Shown: positions 16,926-27,131, numbered from the stretch's first letter. The stretch is DNA of 64,000 bases from an uncultured Oscillospiraceae bacterium (GCA_944385035.1 CALWVV010000001.1:62001-126000); one strand, 5' to 3'. Numbers and translations: made by a program. Notes: generated from the letters alone by a model not told the origin.

Positions 16926-17990
16926 TTACAGCTTGGTGATCCAGTTGTGGGGATCGGCCACGCGGCCCCACTGGATACCGGTCAGCTCGTCGTAGAGCTT
17001 CTGGGTGACAGGACCGATCTTGCCGCCGGAGACGGTGACCTTCTTGTCCTCCATCGCCAGCTCGCCGATGGGAGAGACCACAGCGGCGGTGCCGGTGCCC
17101 CAGGCCTCCTCCAGGGTGCCGTTCTCAGCAGCCTCGAAGAGCTCCTCGGCGGAGATGCGCCGCTCCTCTACCTCATAACCCCAATCCTTCAGCAGCTGGA
17201 TGCAGGAGCGGCGGGTGATGCCGTCCAGCACGGAGCCGTTCAGGTCGGGAGTGAGGATCTTGCCGGCCACCTTGAACATCACGTTCATGGAGCCGACTTC
17301 TTCAATGTACTTGCGGTGTACGCCGTCCAGCCACAGCACCTGGCTGTAGCCGGCCTTCTCCGCCCGATCGCCGGCCCGGAGGGAAGCGGCGTAGTTGCCG
17401 CCGGTCTTGGCCATACCGGTACCGCCCTTGACGGCGCGGACATCCTGATCCTCCACGTAGATCTTGACGGGATTCAGTCCCTCGGGATAATAGGCACCCA
17501 CGGGGCAAACCACTACGATATACTGCACGTGCTTGGAGGAGTGCACGCCCAAAGCGGCATCCAGGCCGATCATAAAGGGACGGATGTAGAGGGAGGTATC
17601 CTTCTCAGAGGGCACCCAGTCCTGCTCCACCTTCACCAGCTCCATGATACCGGCCATGGCCAGTTCCTCAGGGATCTGAGGCAGGCACAGACGCTCAGCA
17701 GACTTGTTCATCCGGTCGATGTTGTCCTTGATGCGGAAAAGCTGGATGGAACCGTCGGCGGTGCGGTAAGCCTTCAGGCCCTCAAAGATCTCCTCGGCGT
17801 AGTGGAGCACCTTGGCAGCGGGGTCGATCTGCAGGGGGCCGTAGGGAACGATGCGGGGATCATGCCAGCCCTGGCCCTCGTCATAGTCCACCAGGAACAT
17901 ATGGTCGGTCATATTTTTTCCGAACACCAACTTGGAGGAGTCGGGCTTCTCCTTCAAAGTAGCCGCACGGGTGATTTTGATGTTTTCCAT
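16926..17990 (-). CDS. ilvE: Branched-chain amino acid aminotransferase
   Basis: This PLP enzyme interconverts Leu, Ile and Val with their 2-oxo acids using glutamate/2-oxoglutarate in the cytoplasm. It has 354 residues from the ATG at 17990. The open frame runs 90 codons further upstream, but AGGAGG sits eight bases before this ATG and the promoter lies inside the extension. Catalytic Lys195 is in GTGMAKTGGNY, and IRPFMIG, the DGVHRKYIEEVG segment and the phosphate-binding GSVLDGITRRS are family signatures. This is the BCAT fold IV type with the longer eukaryote-like length. It is monocistronic, with its own promoter and a shared terminator. Confidence 0.95.
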   Translation of the reverse strand: MENIKITRAATLKEKPDSSKLVFGKNMTDHMFLVDYDEGQGWHDPRIVPYGPLQIDPAAKVLHYAEEIFEGLKAYRTADGSIQLFRIKDNIDRMNKSAERLCLPQIPEELAMAGIMELVKVEQDWVPSEKDTSLYIRPFMIGLDAALGVHSSKHVQYIVVVCPVGAYYPEGLNPVKIYVEDQDVRAVKGGTGMAKTGGNYAASLRAGDRAEKAGYSQVLWLDGVHRKYIEEVGSMNVMFKVAGKILTPDLNGSVLDGITRRSCIQLLKDWGYEVEERRISAEELFEAAENGTLEEAWGTGTAAVVSPIGELAMEDKKVTVSGGKIGPVTQKLYDELTGIQWGRVADPHNWITKL

Positions 17991-18068
17991 GGGAATTCCT
18001 CCTAAATCTCGTTTCTTTGTGTTCAAAAGCCGTCTCTCCTCCAACACAATAGGGGGCGGTTTTTCCCT

Positions 18069-18097
18069 ATTATAGCAGTATTCCCCCCGTGGCGCAA
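18069..18097 (-). promoter_or_regulatory. ilvE promoter
   Basis: On the minus strand, -35 TTGCGC (18092-18097) and -10 TATAAT (18069-18074) have 17-bp spacing. The leader to the ilvE start is about 75 nt and I see no T-box or other recognisable riboswitch in it. Confidence 0.8.
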
Positions 18098-18164
18098 CGG
18101 TTTGGTCCGGCCCAGGGAAAGATTTTTTTGTTTTTTCTTCTCCCGTCCCACTCTCCCGTCCCTC

Positions 18165-18193
18165 TTGTTTTCTGGCGGATGATCTGCTATAAT
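18165..18193 (+). promoter_or_regulatory. gdpP promoter
   Basis: The -35 TTGTTT (18165-18170) and -10 TATAAT (18188-18193) have 17-bp spacing and start a transcript about 50 nt before the gdpP TTG codon. It probably drives the run through ftsH. Confidence 0.75.
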
Positions 18194-18249
18194 AAAATAC
18201 CTTTATTGTGTAGTCCCATTCCCTCGGAAAGAAACAAGGGGGTATTTTT

Positions 18250-20232
18250 TTGAACCGCAAGCTTAATCAGCTGCTTCAGCCCAGTTTTCGGCTGTACTTT
18301 ATCTGTCTCATTCTCTTTGCCCTGTTCTCAGGCTTTTATTCCTGGGTATTGGCGGCATCAGAGCTGGTGATCATCGCCTGCCTGGGGCTCTACAGCCGGG
18401 AGAGTGCCCACCGCCGCCGGAAGGAGCTGAACAAATATCTGGACAGCTTCACGGGAACGGTAGACACCGCCACCAAGGATACCATGGTGAACTCCCCACT
18501 GCCCATGGTTCTCTTCCGCCCGGAAAGCGACGACATCGTTTGGACCAACAACCGCTTTTTGGAGCTCACCGGCCAGCGGGAACATCTCTTTGATGCCAAG
18601 CTGTCTGCTCTGATTCCCGACTTTGACACCCGTTGGCTGATGGAAGGCAAAAGCGAGTGCCCCACCGAGGTCACCTACGGCAGCCGGCGCTTTTTGGTCT
18701 TTGGACATCTGGTGCGTACCGGCGGACGTACAGGAGGCTTTTTGGCCACTACCTACTGGGTGGATGTCACCGAGTTCTGTCTGGTCCGGGACCAGTATAC
18801 CGCCACCCGCCCGGTAGCTGCGGTGCTGCTCATTGACAACTACGAGGACCTCACCAAAAACCTCACGGACAACGAGCGCTCCAACATCGCCCTGGAAATC
18901 GATAACCGTCTGGACGCCTGGGTGGCTCAGACCGGCGGATTGCTGCGCCGGTATCAGCGGGAGCGCTATCTCTTTATTTTTGAAGAGCAGTATTTGACCC
19001 GCTTTGTGGAGTCCAAGTTCGACATTCTGGATGCCATCCACCAGGTAGTCAACCCCAGCGGTATCAACGCCTCCCTCTCCATCGGCATCGGCAAGGATGG
19101 GGACAGCTACCAGGAACTGCTCAGCTTTGCCAACCTGTCCATCGACATGGCCCTGTCCCGTGGTGGTGACCAAGCGGTGATCCGAAACAAGTTCACCTTT
19201 GAATTTTACGGCGGCCGCTCCAAAGAGACGGAAAAGCGCACCAAGGTGAAAAGCCGTGTCATGGCCAACGCCCTTTCCTCTCTGATTTCCGATTCTTCTC
19301 AGGTCTTTATTATGGGCCACAAGTCCCCGGACAACGATTCGCTGGGCGCCGCCGCCGGTGTGTGCGCCCTGTGCCGGAAAAACGGCGTTCCCGCCCACAT
19401 CATCCGGGATCCGGGCAACACCCCCGCCCAGGAGCTGATCGATAAGCTCTCTCAGCTTCCGGAGTACCACGATGGATTCCTTTCCCCCCAGGATGCTCTG
19501 CTCATTGCGGACACCCGCTCCCTGGCCGTGGTGGTGGACACCAACCGTCCGGAACAGGTTCAGGCCCCTGAACTGCTTCAGTCCTGCAACCGGGTAGCGG
19601 TCATCGACCACCACCGCCGGGCAGCCACCTATATTGAAGGCGCGGCCCTGAACTACCACGAGCCCTATGCCTCCTCTGCCTCTGAGCTGGTGACCGAGCT
19701 TCTGCAGTATATCATCGAGCCCAACCACCTGCTCCGAGCCGAGGCGGAAGCTCTGCTGGCAGGCATTGTGCTGGACACCAAGAACTTTACCATGCGCACC
19801 GGCGGCCGCACCTTTGAGGCTGCTGCCTTCCTGCGCCGGTCCGGCGCGGACACCGCTGAGGTCAAAAAGCTCTTTCAGAATGACCTGGCAGGCACCATTG
19901 CCAAGTACGCCATCATTCAAAATGCCAAACTTTATCGGGATCATATGGCCATCGCCGTGGCGGACAAGCCTGTGGGCCGGGTAACGGCCGCCCAGGCCGC
20001 CGACGAGCTGCTCAATATCATCGGCATTGACACCTCTTTTGTCCTGTCCCAGGACGGGGAGCGTGTGAACATCTCCGCCCGCTCCATGGGCGATACCAAC
20101 GTCCAGGTTATTCTGGAGCAGCTGGGCGGCGGCGGAAATGCTGCCGCCGCGGGCGGCCAGGTGACTGGCAAGCCCATTGAACAGGTGGCCCAGGAGCTGT
20201 GCCAGGCCATTGACCGGTATTTGGAAACCTAA
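18250..20232 (+). CDS. gdpP: Cyclic-di-AMP phosphodiesterase GdpP (DHH family)
   Basis: This is a membrane phosphodiesterase that degrades c-di-AMP and so affects wall stress and potassium homeostasis. The 660-residue protein has two N-terminal transmembrane helices (about 13-30 and 33-48), a PAS-like domain (about 70-165) and a degenerate GGDEF domain (about 170-305). The DHH/DHHA1 catalytic part follows, with GHKSPDNDSLGA, the VVVDTNRP segment, IDHHRR and the C-terminal GGGGNAAAAGG. The start is TTG, supported by AAGGGGG at the right distance. rplI follows by 60 bp, the same order as in Bacillus (gdpP-rplI-dnaB). Confidence 0.95.
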   Translation: MNRKLNQLLQPSFRLYFICLILFALFSGFYSWVLAASELVIIACLGLYSRESAHRRRKELNKYLDSFTGTVDTATKDTMVNSPLPMVLFRPESDDIVWTNNRFLELTGQREHLFDAKLSALIPDFDTRWLMEGKSECPTEVTYGSRRFLVFGHLVRTGGRTGGFLATTYWVDVTEFCLVRDQYTATRPVAAVLLIDNYEDLTKNLTDNERSNIALEIDNRLDAWVAQTGGLLRRYQRERYLFIFEEQYLTRFVESKFDILDAIHQVVNPSGINASLSIGIGKDGDSYQELLSFANLSIDMALSRGGDQAVIRNKFTFEFYGGRSKETEKRTKVKSRVMANALSSLISDSSQVFIMGHKSPDNDSLGAAAGVCALCRKNGVPAHIIRDPGNTPAQELIDKLSQLPEYHDGFLSPQDALLIADTRSLAVVVDTNRPEQVQAPELLQSCNRVAVIDHHRRAATYIEGAALNYHEPYASSASELVTELLQYIIEPNHLLRAEAEALLAGIVLDTKNFTMRTGGRTFEAAAFLRRSGADTAEVKKLFQNDLAGTIAKYAIIQNAKLYRDHMAIAVADKPVGRVTAAQAADELLNIIGIDTSFVLSQDGERVNISARSMGDTNVQVILEQLGGGGNAAAAGGQVTGKPIEQVAQELCQAIDRYLET

Positions 20233-20292
20233 GTTTTTCATTCTCTATTTGATCCATTGATCGTTCTATTCTTAATTTTGGAGGTAATCACC

Positions 20293-20739
20293 ATGAAAGT
20301 CATTTTGCAGCAGGATGTACGCGGACAGGGTAAGAAGGGCCAGCTGGTGGAGGTATCCGACGGCTACGCCCGCAACTTCCTTCTCCCCAAGAAGCTGGCT
20401 GTCATTGCCACTGCGGAAAACCTGAACACCATGAAGCAGCAGGAGAAGGCCCGCAAGGCTCAGGAGGCCGCTGAAAAGGCCGAGGCCGAGGCCACTGCTA
20501 AAAAGCTGGAAGGCCTGATGGTCAAGATCGCCGCTAAGGCCGGTGAGGGCGGACGGCTGTTCGGCGCCGTCACCGCCAAGGAAGTCTCCGAGGCCCTGGC
20601 CGCCCAGCACGGGGTGACCATCGCCAAGGCCAAGCTGGTGCTGGACGAGCCCATCAAGGCCTGCGGCGGCTACCAGATCAAGGCCAAGCTGGGCTACGAG
20701 GTGGTCGGCACCGTCAACGTGATGGTAACGGAGGCCTAA
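20293..20739 (+). CDS. rplI: Ribosomal protein L9
   Basis: This is the large-subunit protein L9, which binds 23S rRNA with its N-domain and spans outward with a long helix. It has 148 residues from the ATG at 20293, preceded by GGAGG. The N-terminal MKVILQQDVRGQGKKGQLVEV and KDGYARNFLLPK-like GYARNFLLPKKLA are diagnostic. The central helix is Ala/Glu/Lys-rich and the C-terminal domain begins near GRLFGAVTAKEV. It lies between gdpP and dnaB, 60 bp and 40 bp from them. Confidence 0.97.
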   Translation: MKVILQQDVRGQGKKGQLVEVSDGYARNFLLPKKLAVIATAENLNTMKQQEKARKAQEAAEKAEAEATAKKLEGLMVKIAAKAGEGGRLFGAVTAKEVSEALAAQHGVTIAKAKLVLDEPIKACGGYQIKAKLGYEVVGTVNVMVTEA

Positions 20740-20779
20740 TTTTTAACGTTCCATTTTATTGATAAAAGCAGGTGAAACT

Positions 20780-22138
20780 ATGGCTCTGGGTGATGAAGAA
20801 CTGTTGCTCAAGCAGCTGCCCCACTCGATAGAAGCGGAGCAGGCGGTGCTGGGCTCTATGCTCATTGACCCCCGGTGTGTGCCGGAGGTCATTGATAAGC
20901 TGCGCCCGGAGGACTTTTATCTGCAGCAGAACGTGGAGATTTATGAGACCATCTACTCCATGTTCAACTACTCCCTCACCATTGACCCGGTTACGGTGTT
21001 GGAGCACATGAAGCAAAACGGGTATTATGACGAAACGAATTCCCGTAATTACCTGCTTCAGCTCATGGACACGACCCCCACCGCAGCCAATGTGAAGGAA
21101 TACATCGACATTCTCAAGGACAAAAGCCTTCTGCGTCAGGTGGCAGAGGTGGCAGGCGATCTCACCGCCTTGGTCCAGCAGGGTACCGACACAGGACAGA
21201 CCATTCTGGACCGGGCAGAGCAGCGGATCTTCGCCATCCGCCAAGGCCGCTCTGCCCGAGGGCTCACTCCCATCTCCACGGTTCTGATTGATGTATATGA
21301 CCGGCTGGGAGAGCTTGCCGCCAGCGATGCGGCCATTCCCGGACTGTCCACCGGTCTGCGGGACCTGGACCGGGCCATCTCCGGTCTCAACAAGTCCGAC
21401 CTCATTCTTCTGGCCGCCCGTCCCGGCATGGGCAAGACCTCCATGGCCTTGAACATTTTGCTGGACGCAGGTAAGAAATCGGGAAAAAATGTGGCCTTTT
21501 TCTCTTTGGAAATGAGCCGGGAGCAGTTGGCCCTGCGTCTGATCTCCAGCGAGTGCTTTGTGGACAACAAAAAGCTGGTGACTGGCAAGCTGACCGAGGA
21601 GGACTGGGAGAGTGTGGCGGCAGCCGCCGACTCCCTCAACCGCTCCATGATCCTGATCGACGACGATTCCTCTGTCACCGTGGCCGACATCAACGCCAAG
21701 TGCCGCCGGGTGGAGAATTTGGGGCTTGTGGTCATCGACTACCTGCAGCTCATGCAGTCCGCCGGCGGAAAAAGCAACCGTTCCGGAGAAAACCGCCAGC
21801 AGATCGTCTCTGACATCTCCCGCTCTCTGAAGATCATGGCCAAGGAATTAAATGTCCCGGTGCTGTGCCTCAGTCAGCTCTCCCGCGCCAACGAGAGCCG
21901 TACGGATAAGCGCCCCATGCTTTCCGACCTTCGTGAGTCGGGTGCCATCGAGCAGGACGCGGACATCGTGCTCTTCCTCTATCGGGAGGGGTATTACAAC
22001 CGTGACACAGAAAATCCCAATCTGGCCGAGTGTATCATCGCCAAAAACCGCCACGGTGAGACCGGCACGGTCCAGCTCCAGTGGCAGCCCGAATTTACCA
22101 CCTTTAACGACATGGAGTGGCAGCACACTGAGTTCTGA
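20780..22138 (+). CDS. dnaB: Replicative DNA helicase DnaB
   Basis: This is the hexameric helicase (DnaC in Bacillus naming) that unwinds DNA at the fork. It has 452 residues from the ATG at 20780. The N-terminal helical domain is seen in PHSIEAEQAVLGSML, and the RecA-like C-terminal domain has Walker A ARPGMGKTS (213-221), Walker B-like LVVIDYLQLM and the LSQLSR and RLR-type motifs near DLRESGAIEQDAD. The start is supported by position relative to rplI and by a weaker AGGTG site; the family N-terminus agrees with it. It continues the gdpP-rplI operon. Confidence 0.96.
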   Translation: MALGDEELLLKQLPHSIEAEQAVLGSMLIDPRCVPEVIDKLRPEDFYLQQNVEIYETIYSMFNYSLTIDPVTVLEHMKQNGYYDETNSRNYLLQLMDTTPTAANVKEYIDILKDKSLLRQVAEVAGDLTALVQQGTDTGQTILDRAEQRIFAIRQGRSARGLTPISTVLIDVYDRLGELAASDAAIPGLSTGLRDLDRAISGLNKSDLILLAARPGMGKTSMALNILLDAGKKSGKNVAFFSLEMSREQLALRLISSECFVDNKKLVTGKLTEEDWESVAAAADSLNRSMILIDDDSSVTVADINAKCRRVENLGLVVIDYLQLMQSAGGKSNRSGENRQQIVSDISRSLKIMAKELNVPVLCLSQLSRANESRTDKRPMLSDLRESGAIEQDADIVLFLYREGYYNRDTENPNLAECIIAKNRHGETGTVQLQWQPEFTTFNDMEWQHTEF

Positions 22139-22227
22139 CCCCTCCCCGTTCAGGCAGAAGCGGACCATCCCAACGCAGATGTCCCGGTGTTCTTCCTGTT
22201 CATCCCGCGTATGCTAAGGAGGCCCGT

Positions 22228-23619
22228 ATGCTGAAGTCCATGGAGACTTATATCCGGGAGCTGTCCCTCATTCCCCCAGGCAGTCATGTGCTGTGCGCGG
22301 TATCCGGAGGGGCAGATTCCATTTGCCTGCTTCACGCGCTCTACCACCTGCGGGAGCAGATCCCCTTCACCCTCTCCGCCGCCCATTTTGACCATCAGCT
22401 CCGGGGAGAGGAGTCCCGCCGGGATGTTCGGTTTGTGGAACAGTTTGTATCCCTTTGCTGCGGCCCTCAGCGGATGGCGGATGGTTCTTTGCTGCCCCCT
22501 GTTCAGCTTTACCTCGGGCAAGGAGACGTAGCAGCTCAGGCAAAGCTCCAGGGTATGGGGCTGGAGGAAACGGCCCGTGAGATGCGCTATTCCTTTCTCC
22601 GAACGGCCGCTCAGCAGGCGGGTGCCGACCGGATCGCCACTGCCCACACTGCCAATGACAATGCAGAAACCATTCTCTTTCATCTGGCCCGTGGCAGTGG
22701 TCTGCGGGGACTGGGCGGAATTGCTCCACAGAGGGATGACCTCATCCGCCCCCTGCTCACCACCACCCGCCAGGAAGTGGAAGACTATCTCTTTCACTAC
22801 GCCCTGCCCCACATGGAGGACAGCTCCAACCAGGACGACAGTTACACCCGCAACCGTATCCGCCACCAGGTCATTCCAGTGCTGGAGGACATCTCCCCCG
22901 GTTTTCTCTCCCGCATGACCCAGGCCGCCGCCCTGCTGCGCTCAGACGAGGTCTTTCTGACGGATCAGGCTCGGGAACTGGCCGGCAAGGCCTGCGCAGA
23001 GGAAGAAGGCCTGTCCATCCAGGCAGCTCTGCTGGCCCAGGCCCCCGCGCCCATTGCCTTTCGTGCCATTCGGCTTCTGTTGGGGCAGCTGTGGGACGGG
23101 GACCAGAACTGCGGCAGCACCCATCTGACCGCCATATGGAACCTGTGCCGTGCGGATGATCCCTCCGCTCAGGTCCACCTTCCCCACAGCTGCGTAGCCC
23201 GGCGGTGCTACGACCGGCTTCTGGTCGTTCCCAGACTGGGGCCAATTCCCCTGGAGCCTGGGCTTCTTCCTCTCCCCGGAGAGCTGGAGACGGGCTCCTG
23301 GCACATCACCTGCCAGGCCCAGACCTATGAAGGACAGCCTCAGACTCCCTGGGACTTCTGGCTCAGCCGCCAGGCGGCCGCTCTGCTTTCCGTCCGGCCC
23401 CGGCGCACCGGGGACCGTCTGACCCCGCCAGGCAGACTTGGAAAAAGCGTAAAAAAATGGATGATCCAGGAAAAGCTTCCCCGCTTTCAGCGGGAGGTAC
23501 TTCCTGTTTTTGAGTGCGGCGGCGCGGTAGCCGCCGTGGCCGGGCTGGGCCCGGACCGGGCTTTCTCTGCCCAAAAGGGACAGGGCGCCTGGCATATTAC
23601 CGTAGCACCCTTAAGCTAA
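22228..23619 (+). CDS. tilS: tRNA(Ile)-lysidine synthetase
   Basis: This enzyme converts the wobble cytidine of tRNA-Ile(CAU) to lysidine using ATP and lysine, changing its specificity from Met to Ile. The 463-residue protein has the PP-loop SGGADS at 26-31, HFDHQLRG and HTANDNAET for the catalytic domain, and C-terminal TilS substrate-binding domains with RPRRTGDRL. The ATG has AAGGAGG. It is followed by hpt and ftsH, a cluster conserved in Firmicutes; the gap from dnaB is 89 bp. Confidence 0.94.
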   Translation: MLKSMETYIRELSLIPPGSHVLCAVSGGADSICLLHALYHLREQIPFTLSAAHFDHQLRGEESRRDVRFVEQFVSLCCGPQRMADGSLLPPVQLYLGQGDVAAQAKLQGMGLEETAREMRYSFLRTAAQQAGADRIATAHTANDNAETILFHLARGSGLRGLGGIAPQRDDLIRPLLTTTRQEVEDYLFHYALPHMEDSSNQDDSYTRNRIRHQVIPVLEDISPGFLSRMTQAAALLRSDEVFLTDQARELAGKACAEEEGLSIQAALLAQAPAPIAFRAIRLLLGQLWDGDQNCGSTHLTAIWNLCRADDPSAQVHLPHSCVARRCYDRLLVVPRLGPIPLEPGLLPLPGELETGSWHITCQAQTYEGQPQTPWDFWLSRQAAALLSVRPRRTGDRLTPPGRLGKSVKKWMIQEKLPRFQREVLPVFECGGAVAAVAGLGPDRAFSAQKGQGAWHITVAPLS

Positions 23620-23668
23620 TGTTTTTTCTCTTTGAAGTGAGAGATAATGGAAAGGAATGAAGGCGCAT

Positions 23669-24211
23669 ATGTTGGAACAGGATATTCAGGAGATTCTTTT
23701 CAGTGAGGAACAATTAAAAACACGGGTGGCGGAAATTGCGCGGGAGATCGAACGGGACTATCAGGGCAAAGAGGTCATGCTCATCAGCGTGCTCCGGGGC
23801 TCCTTTATTTTCATGGCCGACCTGTGCCGCGCCATTGACCTGCCCTGCACCCTGGACTTTATGTCCGTTTCCTCCTATGGAAGCGGCACCACCTCCAGCG
23901 GCCAGGTACAGATCACCAAGGACCTGTCCGAGGACATCACCGGCCGCCACATCATCGTGGTAGAGGACATTCTGGACAGCGGAAACACTCTGAGCTACCT
24001 GCTGAAAATTCTGGAACACCGTCACCCCGCCTCTATCCGGCTTTGTACCCTTTTGGATAAGCCGGACCGCCGGGTAAAACCTGTGGAGGTTCACTACTCC
24101 GGCTTTACCATTCCCGATGCCTTTGTGGTGGGCTACGGACTGGATTACGCGGAAAAATACCGCAACCTGCCTTATATTGGTATCTTAAAGCCCCAGGTAT
24201 ACGGCGGGTAA
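23669..24211 (+). CDS. hpt: Hypoxanthine phosphoribosyltransferase
   Basis: This enzyme salvages hypoxanthine and guanine with PRPP to IMP and GMP. It has 180 residues from the ATG at 23669, chosen because GAAGG is close upstream; an ATG at 23657 sits right against the AAAGGA. The PRPP-binding motif is VVEDILDSGNT (97-107), preceded by the flexible SSYGSGTTSSG loop (68-78), and the C-terminal VDYAEKYRNLPYIGIL-like segment closes the domain. It lies between tilS (49 bp) and ftsH (16 bp). Confidence 0.95.
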   Translation: MLEQDIQEILFSEEQLKTRVAEIAREIERDYQGKEVMLISVLRGSFIFMADLCRAIDLPCTLDFMSVSSYGSGTTSSGQVQITKDLSEDITGRHIIVVEDILDSGNTLSYLLKILEHRHPASIRLCTLLDKPDRRVKPVEVHYSGFTIPDAFVVGYGLDYAEKYRNLPYIGILKPQVYGG

Positions 24212-24227
24212 GAAAGGATTTTAGCCT

Positions 24228-26099
24228 ATGAGACGCTTTTCCCCCCGGGACATCACCATGTATCTGATGCTGGCGGTACTGCTTTTCTTTACCTTTTCCG
24301 CCCTGCAGCAGATGGACAGAAGTGACGCCCCTATCTACAGCGACATCCGCACCCTCTTTGTTCAGGAGAAGGTGTCCTATTTTGAGCTGAAGGACAACAC
24401 CCTCACTCTGGTCCTCCGGGGAGAGGACGGCTCCTCCTCCACCCTGGCCTATCACATCGCCAATCCCGACTGGCTCTACGATGACCTCCACGAGCTGTGG
24501 GAAACCCAGCAGAATGCGGGTCTGCTCCGCTACGACCTGCCCCAGGGAATGGAGGGCTCCTGGTGGTATAACCTTCTGCCCTATCTGGTGGCGGCGGCGG
24601 TGCTGGGATTGTTCTGGTACCTGATGATGCGCCAGCGCACCGGGGCCGGCGGCGGCGGCGGTGCCCCCGGCGCTTCCCGCTTTGGCCATGCCAGAACCCG
24701 CACGCTCTCCGACCAGGCCAAGAAGGTCACCTTTGATGATGTGGCCGGCGCTGACGAGGAGAAAGAGGAGCTTCAGGAGATCGTGGAATTTCTCCGAGAC
24801 CCTCAGAAGTTCTCCAGCCTGGGCGCCCGAATTCCCAAGGGCGTGCTGCTGGTGGGCCCTCCGGGCACCGGCAAGACCCTGATCGCAAAGGCGGTAGCCG
24901 GGGAAGCAGGGGTACACTTCCTGTCCATTTCCGGCTCTGATTTTGTAGAGCTCTATGTGGGCGTGGGCGCAAGCCGTGTCCGCGACCTTTTTGACCAGGC
25001 CAAAAAAGAGGCCCCTGCCATCGTCTTTATCGACGAGATCGACGCCGTGGGCCGTCAGCGCGGTGCAGGCCTGGGCGGCGGACATGACGAGCGGGAGCAA
25101 ACCCTCAACCAGCTTCTGGTGGAGATGGACGGCTTTGGTTCCAACGAGGGCGTGATCGTCCTGGCTGCTACCAACCGCCAGGACATTCTGGACCCCGCTC
25201 TCCTGCGCCCCGGCCGCTTTGACCGTCAGATCTATGTGGGTCTGCCTGATATCAAGGGCCGTGAGGCCATTTTGAAGGTCCACGCCAAGCAGAAGCCTCT
25301 GGCGGAGGACGTAGATCTCAACCAGGTGGCCCGTTCCACCGCCGGCTTCACCGGCGCCGACCTGGAGAATCTCCTGAACGAGGCGGCCCTCCTGGCTGCG
25401 CGGGACGATCAGCGTTTCATCACCATGGCCGATCTCCACAATGCCATGATGAAGGTCATCGCCGGCCCTGAGAAGCGCAGCCGTGTGGTCACCGACCACG
25501 CAAGGAAACTCACTGCCTACCACGAGGCAGGCCATGCGGTGGTCATCCATGAGCTGAAAACCCAGGACCCGGTCCATCAGATCACCATTGTTCCCCGCGG
25601 TCCCGCCGGTGGCATGACCATCTCTCTGCCCGCGGAGGATAAGTCCTACCTGTCCAAAAAGGAGCTGGAAGAGCGCATTGCCGTTTGTCTGGGCGGCCGC
25701 GTGGCGGAGCAGATCGTCCTGGGAGATATCTCTACCGGGGCCTCCAGCGACATTCAGAAGGCCTCCCAAATCTCCCGCGCTATGGTTACCAAGTACGGCA
25801 TGAGTGATAAGCTGGGGACCATCGCCTATGGCAACGAGAGCGACGAGATCTTCATCGGCCGCTCCATGGCCCAGGCCCGCACCTACTCCGAAGAGGTGGC
25901 CGGGCTCATCGACCAGGAGGTCAAGTCCATCGTGGACCAGGCCTATCAGCGGTGTGAGGAAATTCTCTCCCGGTGCCGTCGGGAGCTGGAAATTACCGCC
26001 CGGTATCTTCTGGACCATGAGACGATGGACGCAGAAGTCTTTGCCAAGGTCTTTGACGATCCCGGCGCAGAGGAGTTTTCCGATTATCAGCAGGCATAA
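24228..26099 (+). CDS. ftsH: ATP-dependent membrane zinc metalloprotease FtsH
   Basis: This is a membrane-bound AAA+ protease that degrades misfolded membrane proteins and short-lived regulators. The 623-residue protein has transmembrane helices at about 10-25 and 115-134 around a short extracytoplasmic domain and a Gly-rich linker (139-146). The AAA domain has Walker A GPPGTGKT (210-217), Walker [11 protein letters not shown] and pore loop GVGASRVRD. The M41 peptidase domain has zinc motif HEAGH at 432-436. Length and order are normal. It ends the gdpP-to-ftsH run at a strong terminator. Confidence 0.97.
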   Translation: MRRFSPRDITMYLMLAVLLFFTFSALQQMDRSDAPIYSDIRTLFVQEKVSYFELKDNTLTLVLRGEDGSSSTLAYHIANPDWLYDDLHELWETQQNAGLLRYDLPQGMEGSWWYNLLPYLVAAAVLGLFWYLMMRQRTGAGGGGGAPGASRFGHARTRTLSDQAKKVTFDDVAGADEEKEELQEIVEFLRDPQKFSSLGARIPKGVLLVGPPGTGKTLIAKAVAGEAGVHFLSISGSDFVELYVGVGASRVRDLFDQAKKEAPAIVFIDEIDAVGRQRGAGLGGGHDEREQTLNQLLVEMDGFGSNEGVIVLAATNRQDILDPALLRPGRFDRQIYVGLPDIKGREAILKVHAKQKPLAEDVDLNQVARSTAGFTGADLENLLNEAALLAARDDQRFITMADLHNAMMKVIAGPEKRSRVVTDHARKLTAYHEAGHAVVIHELKTQDPVHQITIVPRGPAGGMTISLPAEDKSYLSKKELEERIAVCLGGRVAEQIVLGDISTGASSDIQKASQISRAMVTKYGMSDKLGTIAYGNESDEIFIGRSMAQARTYSEEVAGLIDQEVKSIVDQAYQRCEEILSRCRRELEITARYLLDHETMDAEVFAKVFDDPGAEEFSDYQQA

Positions 26100-26140
26100 A
26101 AAATCACCCGTTTTGCTGCGAGCAAAACGGGTGATTTTTT
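26098..26140. terminator. Bidirectional terminator between ftsH and birA
   Basis: AAAAATCACCCGTTTTGCT and AGCAAAACGGGTGATTTTT form a perfect 19-bp stem with a three-base loop. It overlaps the ends of both convergent genes and can serve both. Confidence 0.95.
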
Positions 26141-27131
26141 ATACATATCCGTACATTCCACGCACCGATACTTCTCCGGCAGAGAGCGCTCTTCTGGTTC
26201 CGTCCGGCATTTCCACCACCAAGCGGAACGCATCATCAATCTCCACCGCCCAGGCCTCCTCTCGGGAAGCGGGAGTCACAAGCTGCACCTGGTGTCCGGG
26301 GGTCAGGCAGTCAGCGCGGTATTTTTCCAAATATTCCCCTTTATTCTCCGGGAATTGAGCATACATCCGGTCCAGCGCGAGAGTCACTTGAACAGCCAGT
26401 TCTACCCGGCTTACCGGTTTGCCCAGCTGCTGGCTGAGCGAGGTGGCCATATCCCGGATCTCAGGGGAAAAATCTTCCGGGCGTTGGTTTACATTGATTC
26501 CAATGCCTGGAATCAGGTATTCCAAGGCGTTGCTTTCGCTCTCCAACCCCAGCTCAGTGAGAATCCCCACCAGCTTCTTTCCGCCCAGAATGATATCATT
26601 GGTCCATTTGATTTGGGGACGCACACCGCAGCAGACCTCAATGCCATCGCACACCGCCACCGCCACCCAAGCGGTAAAATCGGTTACCTCCGCCGGCTCC
26701 AGCTTTGGCCGAAGCAGGGCGGAGAGATAGAGCCCACAGCCCTTTGGAGACTGGAAGGAACGTCCCAGACGTCCACGGCCGCCAGTCTGCTCATCGGAGA
26801 TGACCACCAGTCCCTCTTCCTCCCCAGCCATGGCCCGGCGTTTACACTCCGTATTGGTGGAATCCACCGTATCCAGGCACAGCAGCTTCCGCCCCACCCG
26901 GCAGCCGCTGAGTGGTCCGGCCAGCTCCCCGGCCCGCAGGCGGTCGGGTCCCTGCTCCAGGCGGTAGCCCCGGTTCGGAGCAGAAGAGATCACATAGCCC
27001 TCCTGCCGCAGGCCTTCAATGGCCTTCCACACTCCGGCGCGGCTGATCCCCAACGCACGGCTCATCGCCTCTCCTGACAGATATTCCCCCTGCCGCTCCC
27101 GCAGCAGCGACAGCACATGTTCCCGGCTCAT
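26139..27131 (-). CDS. birA: Bifunctional biotin-[acetyl-CoA-carboxylase] ligase / biotin repressor
   Basis: This enzyme makes biotinyl-AMP and attaches biotin to carboxyl carrier proteins. The DNA-binding domain lets it also repress biotin genes. The 330-residue protein has an N-terminal winged helix (about 1-60, LSGEAMSRALGISRAGVWKAI), a ligase domain with DSTN (90-93), the biotinyl-AMP loop GGRGRLGRS (117-125) and KWTNDI, and a C-terminal SH3-like domain. The ATG at 27131 has no strong Shine-Dalgarno sequence but matches the family start. Because the HTH is present it is a group II BirA. No biotin operon is visible nearby. Confidence 0.94.
   Translation of the reverse strand: MSREHVLSLLRERQGEYLSGEAMSRALGISRAGVWKAIEGLRQEGYVISSAPNRGYRLEQGPDRLRAGELAGPLSGCRVGRKLLCLDTVDSTNTECKRRAMAGEEEGLVVISDEQTGGRGRLGRSFQSPKGCGLYLSALLRPKLEPAEVTDFTAWVAVAVCDGIEVCCGVRPQIKWTNDIILGGKKLVGILTELGLESESNALEYLIPGIGINVNQRPEDFSPEIRDMATSLSQQLGKPVSRVELAVQVTLALDRMYAQFPENKGEYLEKYRADCLTPGHQVQLVTPASREEAWAVEIDDAFRLVVEMPDGTRRALSAGEVSVRGMYGYV

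Noticed and set aside
17991..18068. Possible T-box or other riboswitch before ilvE
   Set aside because: The leader is only about 75 nt, and no T-box sequence, specifier loop or terminator/antiterminator pair could be seen.
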